The notes beneath the pieces are model-generated. The model was not told the origin of the DNA, ran no database searches, and worked only from the letters and a program-made list of their open reading frames with translations. From contig CM032228.1 of the NCBI GenBank assembly GCA_019009955.1, positions 103,366,001 to 103,430,000 of the forward strand: 64,000 nt of DNA, given 5' to 3'. Made by a program: the position numbers and the translations under genes. The DNA comes from Riptortus pedestris. Taxonomy: Eukaryota > Arthropoda > Insecta > Hemiptera > Alydidae. How positions within the stretch are numbered: the first letter of the stretch is position 1; each line of letters begins with the position of its first letter. Below, piece by piece: positions 56,301 through 64,000 of this stretch.

Positions 56301-59300
56301 CAGCCCCTGCGTGACGGATGTTTTGTACTTTACTACCACACTCAGGAGAGGGAATTCACATGGATGTCAAAACATATATACGTCAATATCTGCGTTAATA
56401 CTGATTTTATCGGGGGGGGGGGGGAATTTAAAGAATAAATTTTATTTAGAATACATTTTTCGGCCTTTAAACGTAAATTAGTTTAATGTATTTCAAAATT
56501 TTGACTTCTGGCTTTAGGTCGCTAAAAAGAATTTCTTAGATTCTCTGGAGTTGTGTATACGGATCAAGGTCAAGAACATTCCCAATGGGGACTATTTTAT
56601 GCTTTGGTATAGTTGAGTTCATGAGACATGAGACAATCCGCGCATGGGGGTGGGGATGGATGGTAGGCTTGGTGGGGATGAGAGGACTTATTAAGCTGAA
56701 CATATTTGCCAGCATGCCGTACACTTGCTCCAGTCCTTTAAGTATCGATACTGAGTACCTGCAGTCTAACCTTTCTCTAGTATATGTTCTACTTTTCCTA
56801 TTTTATATAAAAATATAGTGCAGAAAATGAGAAGCAGCATTGATTAAACATTATTAAAAATCAAACATGAATAAAAAAATAAAATAATAATTTATTTAAT
56901 GCACAAAAAACGTAATTTATTATTGATTAGTGATAATAGCAAGTTAGTGGAATTGCATATACTTGCATAGTTTACATAAATAATATTTTGACATTATTAT
57001 TTAAATTTTTTTTTAAACTTGCAGAAAATTATTTATACTTAAAACTTATGGATATTTGTTTAGAAACTTAAAGATAATTTATAAGCTTACAGATAATTAT
57101 TTTTAATACTTAAAGATATATTTTTAAAAATGTAAAGATCATTTTTTTTTTATAAATTACACAATGATTTGTGATACTTAATACAAATACCTTTTTAAAA
57201 ACCTACAGATAATTTTCTTACCAAAATTAATTTTCAAAAAATATCAAAAAACTTATTTACCATCTAAATTAATAGAAGTTAAATAAAATATAACAAGTTA
57301 ACTTATATATAATTGCTTTAAAATTGGTCAAATGACAACGCCATCTCCTCAATGCCGCTTAAGGGCTCATCATTATCATCGCCGCTTGAATGTATGTCAC
57401 TATCACTGTCAATTTAAATTTAAATGGCGACTTATTGACAGGTACACTAGGGATGGTGAAAAAATATCAATATTTCCCCCAAAAAATTTCTAAATAATAC
57501 TTGATATCCCCCCCCCCGATATATCGGTATTTCGATATTAAAATTCAAGTATCGAAAACCGATTTCTTTTTTTAAAAACAAAAATAATTGTTGCAACGTA
57601 TTAGCTTGAGGCTGCAAGACCTTGCAGGGATTTATATCGACATTTCTTCCTACATAACCAAGATAGGGTTAGATTTTAGCTTCAAGCTACACTACATACA
57701 CACTGAGGGCTAATGTTTTCAGGACGCCCGATACATATCCGTAGCTCACGAGAGTCGTTAACAGACTGATAACGGGAGCATGCGCAATAGCCTTCTTTGC
57801 TACTGCGCATCCTAGCCATTGTCTCATGTCTTATGAACTCAGGTATTGACAGGCGTGCAGGTTTATTAGGAAGTAAAAACTCAAGTTCGTCATTACCTTC
57901 GATAATATTGCTTTTAGCAGAAAAATTATTGTATTATCTTAGTTACATTTCCACGGGAAGCTATTTTTTTCAACTCACAATGCTGCATAACACAGTTAGC
58001 TAATTCAACTTCGACCACCCCATACATTCTTATGTACCACATTGTTGCACATATCTATATTATTACGAGTTCCTGAACAAACGTTTATCGATTTTTTTTT
58101 TCTCTGGATGCGAATACAATGCAATCATTATATTTTGACAGGAAATCAGATTTATTTCACCCCATGATCTACAACAAGTTCTTCAATAGCCATTCTATAT
58201 TTCATGCTTAATATGACAACTTGATGGCAATAAAGGGGCCATTTAATGCTAATCCAATGTATATATTTCGAAGATAATCCACTATTATTGATCAATTCAA
58301 AACCAACTGGTACTCTACACATAAATTCGTCTAATTGTTACTCTGGAAATTGATTGATTGGACATTTGTGTGTTATATGATGGGTGATTTCCTGCATAAG
58401 CTACTCCAATCTTTATACTCCCATGGGCAGCCATTTCTATTTCAACAATGCATAACACGCTAGTTTTCCACAAATGCTAGAGTACATTTAAATAAAAATA
58501 ATAAATAATAATCTAGTAAATAAAACTGCAAGGTTTGCCAATTTTCCAATTTCAATTCGAGGAGGTAATTTTTTTTCTAGTTTCAGATCATTCTAAGAAC
58601 AATGGTATCAAAATCGAATATGTTGTTGGTTTATCTGCCCGCTCGTGATTCAATCAAGCAAAAACTGGTCTGAAGACTCCATACTTAAGAGTGGGGATTG
58701 TATATATATCTTCGTAAATTTTTATTTTATGGGATAAATGCAATGAAAGAATTGTGTTTAGGGAACATTTTACTGCCCTAAAACGTTATTTAGATTTGCA
58801 CCTTTCCGAATTTTCCGTCTTCAATCACTAAATAAAGTTGGTTAGTGTTACTTTAGAACGCCTCAATCAAATAGTAAAATTTCATTTATATTTATTTCGG
58901 AGATAAACTTTGTCAAAGAACTGTATTATCCTCTCCTACCATTTCTAGCGATTTGGCTGTGGCAATTGACATAGGAAGCTGGATAAAATATAAAAATTTC
59001 CGACTTAAAGCCAAAAATCGAATTTATACAAATTTTTTGAAGTCACAAGATGGACAGTCAAGTTATTATTTAATGATACATTTTTAGCTTTAAAACACTT
59101 ATACAATGCACAAATTTTTGATTTTTTTATTAGGATACTAAGCTTGTTGTTATGTCCAGAAACAACAACTCAAAAGTAGCTGATATCCATCTAATGCTCA
59201 AGTGGGGAGGACTATATCTAAGGCCTAATTGCAAAATGTCAGACATAGATAATCCGGTAAGCATATTTACTACTAGAGATCATTTAGGCTGTCTTAAAAT

Positions 59301-60288
59301 ATAAACCATAACAGCATTTCATTTTTGAAAGTAAAAAAAAAACTTACAGACCGTCCCTTCTAACATTCCAGATAGTTATATTTAAAGAAGATATACATAT
59401 TTCACTGATTATAACTACAGACCTGTAGTAGAAAAATTTTCGCTCTCAGGTTCTACACAGCTAAAATCATTGGTAAAGATTAGCACAGACGGTCCCATTC
59501 ATCCATTTCCATAGTATTTGGATATCTTCATTGATAAGCCATAGTAAGAAGTCTCAGGTTCTGAAAAGCTAAAACCTTAAGGGACCCAACACACAGGTCC
59601 CTTTTAGTTCTATGCATTTAGGAGGAATATAATCTCACCTAATTCACATTTCAGATGACTATAGTCATAGTACAGAGATTCATCTGAAGTCTGTAGGTAA
59701 AGATTAGAGATAGGTATCCACAGGTTGGATACATTATAAATAAGGCTTTATTAATCTTGTAACTATCTCCTACTTATGATGGTTGGTTAGAAAATATATA
59801 CAGTTCTAAGAAGAAGGCATAGGGACAACTGTGAGAGAGTGATAAAATGTAATCCAAGAGTGAACTATTTATTCGGTGTGTAAGATTTCCATAATAAACA
59901 TGAATGATTATAATTTTTCAGAGTTCATTAATCAAATTTTTCATTTTTACAGCATTACTTGGTGTATGAGATGATACCACTAGCATTTGTTTTAGAAGAA
60001 GCTGGAGGTCTTGGGACAACTGGTAGGCACTTATTATTAGATGTTGAACCACAACATCTGCATGAAACCAGCCAAGTTTTTATAGGATCAAAAATTAACA
60101 TTTTGCTTCTTCTCACAGAAATAAACCCATCTCTGTTAGTTAGAGCTCGTATTTACGCTCTTGATGCAAAAGAATGTCTTGGACAGAATATAAGTTACAA
60201 GAAAGCTTCTAAAAAGCATAAATATGATAAACTAAATATGAAAACATACTCACAAAAGAAAAACAGAGCATACAGGTGTAAAAAATAA
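45962..60288 (+). CDS. FBPase-family protein, probable pseudoenzyme (whole gene, 7 exons)
   Basis: Seven exons (45962-46185, 48959-49103, 51290-51390, 53407-53551, 54968-55108, 59134-59256, 59953-60288) join in frame at GT-AG introns into about 404 residues. The order of conserved blocks follows fructose-1,6-bisphosphatase: the N-terminal helix pair, GNYAVV, AVDG, FGIY, AGYALYGSS, HGFTLQ, GEFILIHPNVK, YSLNEG, VADIH, WGG, YE, LEEAGG and TTG. In the family this enzyme removes the 1-phosphate of fructose-1,6-bisphosphate in gluconeogenesis. Most catalytic metal ligands are replaced here: the paired Glu (SEED in the enzyme) reads GSRL, and DPLDGSS reads SAVDGAV, keeping only the second Asp. The Glu of YE is kept. 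Four residues of the N-terminal AMP-binding segment are missing. About 30 extra N-terminal and 60 extra Lys-rich C-terminal residues make it longer than the usual ~335. There are no stops or frameshifts, so a maintained non-catalytic paralog is likelier than a pseudogene. The start is uncertain. Confidence 0.85.
46690..46772. repeat. (GT)n/(GC)n alternating purine-pyrimidine tract in intron 1
   Basis: A run of GT with GC interruptions, a sequence type able to adopt Z-DNA. Confidence 0.85.
46946..47278. mobile_element. small element with 36-bp terminal inverted repeats
   Basis: TGGACCCTTCAGAAATTTCA... (46,946-46,981) and its reverse complement at 47,243-47,278 agree at about 32 of 36 positions, bounding 333 bp. 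It lies between two (TA)n tracts. A 66-codon ORF inside has no recognisable domain. It is MITE-like, or a paired retroelement tail. Confidence 0.55.
47343..47580 (-). mobile_element. Helentron-like body fragment (reversed) in intron 1
   Basis: After a (TA)n tract: TTCGTTAACGGCTAAAACCAG, a G-run, TCTCTGTTATTAGCCATCGG and CTATCTTGATTATT, all reversed body landmarks. Confidence 0.5.
48959..49103 (+). CDS. FBPase-like gene, exon 2
   Basis: The exon begins after a TTTTTAG acceptor. Its first G completes the Leu codon split from exon 1, and it ends in phase 0 before a GTATAT donor. It encodes 48 residues aligned with FBPase from the loop after the first helices to the metal-ligand loop. Where active enzymes have a Glu-Glu pair (SEED), this reads GSRLY. 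Where they have KKLD, it reads KKCE. The splice phases on both sides agree with the neighbouring exons. Confidence 0.85.
49510..51092 (+). mobile_element. cluster of diverged Helentron-like copies in intron 2
   Basis: 5' ends at about 49,517 (GTCCGCCACGGGGCTGCGTAA) and 50,640 (AGTCCGTTACGCAGGGACTG), with repeated body segments in between. The second copy stops at GCGACCGCTGGAGCTAG, where the core would begin, about 200 bp before exon 3. Confidence 0.55.
51290..51390 (+). CDS. FBPase-like gene, exon 3
   Basis: TATTTTCAG acceptor, GTGAGT donor, phase 0 in and phase 2 out. It encodes VAQKGNYAVVVSAVDGAV followed by a segment ending GSVFGIYP, matching GKYVVCFDPLDGSS and SVGTIFGIY of FBPase. The first Asp of the DPLD motif is Ser, the Pro is Ala and the second Asp is retained. 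The two Ser after the Gly, which in the enzyme lie at the substrate phosphate, read Ala-Val. Confidence 0.9.
51479..52810 (+). mobile_element. two diverged Helentron-like copies in intron 3
   Basis: 5' ends at about 51,481 (AGTCCGTCACGAAGGTGCTG) and 52,166 (AAGTCCGTCACTCAGGGCTG). The second reaches a family 3' end at 52,785-52,806 (CCCTTAAGGAAAATCTGCTAA). Confidence 0.55.
53407..53551 (+). CDS. FBPase-like gene, exon 4
   Basis: CTTTTTTAG acceptor and GTGAGT donor. Its first A completes the Pro codon from exon 3. It encodes a basic run (GRKKKEQVLQKG), then the strongly conserved AGYALYGSSTVLYIAL block and HGFTLQT, corresponding to AAGYALYGSATMLVLA and the following strand of FBPase. This is the best-conserved exon and identifies the family without doubt. 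Confidence 0.92.
53843..54650 (+). mobile_element. diverged Helentron-like copy in intron 4
   Basis: AAAAGTCCTACACGCTGCG at 53,843, then CACATTTCCCACGCAACGG and a body with AATAACGGAGATACTTT. No clear 3' end. Confidence 0.45.
54968..55108 (+). CDS. FBPase-like gene, exon 5
   Basis: ATTTTTAG acceptor and GTAAGT donor, phase 0 at both ends, 47 residues. It carries GEFILIHPNVKMP and VYSLNEG, which match GEFILV-D-VKI and IYSLNEG in FBPase. The Asn of SLNEG, a sugar-phosphate contact, is kept. The Tyr three residues later (NEGY) is Arg here. Confidence 0.9.
55195..55260 (+). mobile_element. Helentron-like 5' end fragment in intron 5
   Basis: AAAAAGTACATCACTTAGGTACCGAATAAGCTAAGCACATTTACCACG is a diverged family 5' end. 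Nothing of the body follows. Confidence 0.4.
55755..56324 (-). mobile_element. Helentron-like repeat, complete reversed copy in intron 5
   Basis: From TTTTAGCAAATTTCCCTTAAGGGAAATC to CTGCGTGACGGATGTTTT, with only a very short TATATATATA core. It lies in the longest intron of the FBPase-like gene. Confidence 0.7.
56325..59133. other. rest of intron 5 of the FBPase-like gene
   Basis: Very AT-rich with diverged T/A strings at 56,850-57,310. TACACTAGGGATGGTGAAAA and GATATATCGGTATTTCGATA at 57,441-57,540 resemble hAT-type terminal sequence but no partner end was found. About 58,590-58,870 is a diverged relative of 55,300-55,660 (TTCTAAG-ACAATG--ATCAAAAT). Confidence 0.4.
59134..59256 (+). CDS. 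FBPase-like gene, exon 6
   Basis: TTTTTTATTAG acceptor and GTAAGC donor, phase 0 at both ends, 41 residues. SRNNNSKVADIH aligns with ARYVGSMVADVH and WGGLYLRP with YGGIFLYP. The Arg of the intersubunit substrate contact is retained. The neighbouring Tyr is Asn, and the Tyr of FLYP is Arg. This is the most divergent exon. Confidence 0.8.
59953..60288 (+). CDS. FBPase-like gene, terminal exon 7
   Basis: TTTTTACAG acceptor, phase 0, 111 residues and a TAA stop at 60286-60288. HYLVYEMIPLAFVLEEAGG and TTGRHLLLDVEPQHLHE match LRLLYECNPMAYVMEKAGG and TTGKEAVLDVIPTDIHQ. The Glu of YE, the last metal ligand, is kept. The Lys and Arg that bind the 6-phosphate (GKLR) are not. After the point where typical FBPases end (about IGS plus 20 residues) there is a tail of about 60 residues rich in Lys and Tyr. 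An AATAAA overlaps the stop codon at 60284-60289; it may not be the signal used. Confidence 0.9.
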   Translation, partial: HYLVYEMIPLAFVLEEAGGLGTTGRHLLLDVEPQHLHETSQVFIGSKINILLLLTEINPSLLVRARIYALDAKECLGQNISYKKASKKHKYDKLNMKTYSQKKNRAYRCKK

Positions 60289-63183
60289 ATGATGGGTGTA
60301 CATATATATATGAATTTTGTTTTGGAAAAGATTTGATTAAAACTTACACAATGAAAGGGTTCATAAAATATACTACTGTTTTCAGCTTAATCATACAATT
60401 TATATCATTTTTAGGACGAAACAAATACTACCTTACGTGACTTAAAAAATTAACTACAGAAAATATATTTTCACAAATAAGAAAGTGAACAGAGATTTCA
60501 GGATTGTTGAAATGCCATTTAACAATCCATAATAGTGACCTGGCTAAAGCTGAAAATCTGTTACATGTATGGTTGGTGCAAAATTATTGTGGCCTAGGCA
60601 TTCACTGAAAATAAACAATAACAATCTCGTCTTAGGGATATATGCCCTCTATACATGTGATGAGAATAAGAACTTAAGAGGATTTTTTTTTAGTAATTTT
60701 GGCATGGCCGTAAGTATTAGTTTTTCCATTAATTCATAACAGGGAACTCAAAGGAAGGCAAGCTGTACTTATTAGAACCATTGTGGAAGAGGGAGATTCA
60801 CTCTTATAAGTAAACAGGCCTTCTCAAGTGGTTCCAAAAGGTTGGTTTTTAGCTTGAATGAATAAAGAATACCCACTTTGCTGGCAACTTTGTCCGGATC
60901 ACCTGATCAGAGGCTGGCTATTCCAAAAGTTGATGATCCTGTATGCTCTACAAGTAAGGCTAATCAGAACAGGTTATCTATAGGTTGCTATCCTTATAAG
61001 GCTATTAGCTTGGGAAAGTATTCACTTTAGTTAAGATTGTCACAGATTTTGTTATTAATTAATCAAGTTCAGATACAGAAGGCTCGATCTGGTTATTACA
61101 AACAGAAAAAAAACAAAACTGTAGGGCATGACAATTGAACTCAATGGAGAATCTGTTGTTAACTCTCCAACAGTTAGTTCCCTCATGCTATAATTTGCAT
61201 ATTGTATGGTGATTAGTAGTGTCTCCCACCAGTTGCAGGCCAAGATATCAATCTTCTTGATATTAATCAAGAGTTGCTGTACAGCAGTGGCTAAAGGTAC
61301 CAAGGAACATCCCTGTACAATACTTCTTGATAGCATGTGGTGGAAGTTCTCATTCCTGGTTTGACCCTGCCCATCTACCAGCAGAGAGGGATATTCAACC
61401 CAGAAAGATTGTGGCTAGAAGGTTGAAGTACAAAAGAATAACAATCCATAAATTAATGTGTTATGCATCATTAGTGACAGGTTACAACTTCTATGAAATG
61501 TAATACCCCATGTGAATCAGAAAATATAAGTATTTATTTCTCTGGATCTTGTGTTTCTGTGGCTACCCAGCCTATACTTTATCTAGTATATCCAAATTCA
61601 CATTAATGTGCTTTCAACATCTGTGTGAACTTACAGATGTAGAAGTAGTAGGGTGCTACTTTAGTAAGTGGTAGGTCTTGTACTATCTGGTTGCCTTGTT
61701 ACCTCACTTTGCTCGTGTGGGTAAACGTTTCACTCGAGTTGCAAAATGATCTACTTTCGTCACTTGTATAATAAATAACTATTCTGTGCAAATTGTACAC
61801 AAATCTTATTAAGGACTTTCCATGGTGGTTGTGGGCCATTATTTTTCACATTATTAGCATTGTTGCAGTTTCTATAAATGTTTTTTTTTTTTAGATGTTT
61901 GTTTCTTCAAAATGAAAATGAAAGTATTTTCTATAGCTATACATTACCCATACTCACTAAGTAGGTTTGTGATTCAGGAACTTCGCAACATCCTAAATTG
62001 GGCTCGTTACAAAATTTGAACAGCTCTCATATGGTTTTCTCTACCTAACCTTCTCTGGCAGTTATGTAGGGTTACATTCTATCAAATAATGACATAGACC
62101 TTAAAAAAACTTAAGTGTTTTTTTCAAAACTTGCCACACTCTCTTTTTGAACTTTTTTACAATATTTTCTGTTGCACTATTTGTTTCTGGAGGTGGCAAT
62201 AATCCAGTGGGTAAAGGCACGATATCTATACTAGAGGTGCCAGGGCTCAAGACTGAGAATTGCACACTTTTATTTGGATGTTTTGTTATCAGGCTTCAAG
62301 ACTGAACTTCTGTTCCTTCAGTCCTCTCAGAGTACCATAACACAATAAAGTAGCGTTATTTGGTTTTTATGGGCTCAATACATATCAGGGAATGGGCTAT
62401 TGAGCCAAAGATTTCCATATAAATAAGTATTGAATCTTAAGTGATTCAAATAAATAATTATTTGAAGCACTTAAGATACACCTGTTTTATGTTTGTTATA
62501 ATTGATCATCCACTTTTGGGTACTAAGTCTAATCAAGACAGACTATCAACCAACCACTCTTGTCAGGATATTGTTTGACATCAGGTCCCATGTTCATGTG
62601 TGATCAAACTTTTCCATGTGCCTACTGGTGTTCATACCAATGCCTTGAATTGTGTTTATTGCAGAAATAGCATGCAATACTGAGCACAGTGTCATGTTGT
62701 ATATATTTCAAAATACCCATACTATATTCACCATGTTTTTTGTGGGTAAGCAAAATTCTAAAATTTCTTAAAAAATATAAAATTTATTTACAATATATAT
62801 ACAAAAACATTATACAAATTAATACACATTGAGTTTTGTATTATATCATGATTATGTAACTTATGGATGGGCTTTGTTATAAGCCTTCCATCTGATATTA
62901 GCAAATTGTTCCATTATTTATTTATTTTAAGTTGAAAGATTAATACTCAACACGAGGGGGCTTTGGTATTCATTCTTTAAAAAGAAGTTATCATTTGCGT
63001 ACAAGCTATATCTAACCTAAGTAATCGATGAAAACTTCATTTTAACCATAATATGAAATCAGTTAAGTGTTTGAACAAATAAGCTGTTTTATATGAAAAT
63101 AAACAATAAATAAAATATTGCACTAAAAATTTCAGTTGAAAAATCAGCAAGTATTTCAACTTTAAAAATTTCAAAGACAGGAA
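60289..63183. other. intergenic region between convergent genes
   Basis: No repeat-family landmark comparable with the left part of the window. 62,190-62,270 has a tRNA-like phrase (CCAGTGGGTAAAGGCAC..GCCAGGGCTCAAGAC) that could be a SINE head. The + strand FBPase-like gene and the - strand gene point toward each other across it. Confidence 0.45.
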
Positions 63184-63346
63184 TTATGAATTTGCATAAG
63201 CAGTTAATCCATGTTTAAATAAATCCAGTATTACATCTGGAATAGACAGTGTAATTAGAGCTCGAGGATGATCTCCAACTTTCACAAACTCCTCTAAGAA
63301 AAACATCATGCTCAAACCTTCCTGTGGAATTTCTTGCTTTCCTGCC
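63184..63346 (-). CDS. terminal exon of an unidentified gene (partial)
   Basis: On the - strand a TATGTTTTAG acceptor (next to 63346) precedes 54 codons open to a TAA at 63184-63186. The exon starts with one base that completes a split codon. The peptide begins AGKQEIPQEGLSMMFFLEEF, continues with VGDHPRALITLSIPDVILD and ends HGLTAYANS. Amphipathic helices are likely, with no transmembrane run. Even codon use and a clean acceptor suggest a real last exon. The upstream exons would be beyond 63,346 or outside the window. I do not recognise the family. AATAAA motifs on this strand occur near 62,920 and 62,780. Confidence 0.55.
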
Positions 63347-64000
63347 CTAAAACATAGAAATAAAAATAATTCTTAAAACATAAGTCACATTTTATTATTT
63401 TATCTATAAAAATGTTTTCATTATTACTCCAGGTTGATACTCTGTTTTAATATACATTATAACACTCTGGTTAAAGAGTACTTCAAAAAATTGATGCCGA
63501 TAGAAGAGAGGTATTGGCAAATAGGATGAGTATTCAAGGATTTTGTAGTCCAACTCATATAGCCATCACATTATTGGTTGTGCTAGGTATTACCATATAA
63601 AAGGATTAGCCTCTCCTCATTTATTAATGCCGTAACAAGCAGAGATATTGCAGGTTATAATCCATGACATCAATTTATTGAAATTACTTGTCAGTAGTGG
63701 TAGTCTCAACACTATTGAGAATAACTGGAAGAATTGTTACTTAATAATATCAACAGAAGACTGTCATGCTGTTTTGCAGGTGCAAATCAGACCAATGTCT
63801 GATGAAGGATTCCCCCCTGCCTAGCCATTAACTGCAATTCCTTCAATTATCGTTAAGTGTTCCATTTCACAACACACATTACTATGTGGCAAAAGAATGG
63901 GTGATTGTGTGTTTCAAGCAAACAAAAAAACAGATCCCAATGCAATAACCTTTTTGATGCTCCTTTTGCTGTGGCACCAACTTTGTAAGTTTTTTTGTTC

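Noticed and set aside
57420..57560. hAT transposon terminus
   Set aside because: The ATATCGATATT-rich sequence is suggestive, but no matching inverted end or 8-bp duplication was found.
63930..63985. Possible exon at the right edge (either strand)
   Set aside because: A GTAAGT follows ACTTT on the + strand and a short open peptide exists on the - strand, but there is no good acceptor or donor pair and no homology.
1..64000. CRISPR array, bacterial operon or integrated phage
   Set aside because: The tandem repeats lack unique spacers and no prokaryotic genes are present. The window is eukaryotic.

Overview
The window looks like AT-rich, repeat-laden nuclear DNA from an animal, most likely an arthropod. 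The evidence is one gene split into seven exons by GT-AG introns of 0.7-4 kb, a Jockey-type LINE, several families of Penelope-like elements (PLEs) carrying hammerhead-ribozyme motifs, a DINE/Helentron-like non-autonomous repeat with a (TA)n core, a tRNA-derived SINE and very many microsatellites. The species cannot be fixed from sequence alone. No bacterial genes, CRISPR, rRNA or free-standing tRNA gene was seen.

Positions 1-45,900 are almost entirely transposable elements, many nested. Helentron-like copies have a hairpin 5' end, a (TA)n core and a palindromic 3' end. At least three of them are split exactly at the (TA)n core by a second repeat family (called CTAGCTAAGG repeats here). Those insertions were themselves hit by a 5'-truncated Jockey LINE (4215-6731), an inverted PLE-tail pair (22,773-23,241), a second PLE-tail hairpin (23,757-24,272) and a 5'-truncated PLE encoding a GIY-YIG nuclease (36,326-37,215). 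A dead second LINE lies at 8170-10,850. A hierarchical 37-bp/148-bp minisatellite (17,652-18,560) sits where a Helentron-like copy would have its (TA)n core. A possible isolated 3' exon of an unknown gene is at 24,686-24,842.

Positions 45,900-60,288 hold the one convincing protein gene, on the + strand. Seven exons splice in frame to a protein of about 404 residues in the fructose-1,6-bisphosphatase (FBPase) family. Reading frame and splice sites are intact, but the metal-binding and AMP-site residues are mostly replaced and a lysine-rich tail is added, so it looks like a maintained pseudoenzyme. Its introns are full of Helentron-like copies.

Positions 60,289-64,000 are intergenic, with fewer recognisable repeats. 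The last exon of another gene, on the - strand and of unknown function, lies at 63,184-63,346.

The two results most worth following up are the FBPase-like pseudoenzyme gene and a set of at least five hammerhead-ribozyme motifs from four or more distinct PLE tail families. All five have a very short or self-complementary helix III and share a single extra nucleotide after the CUGANGA core.
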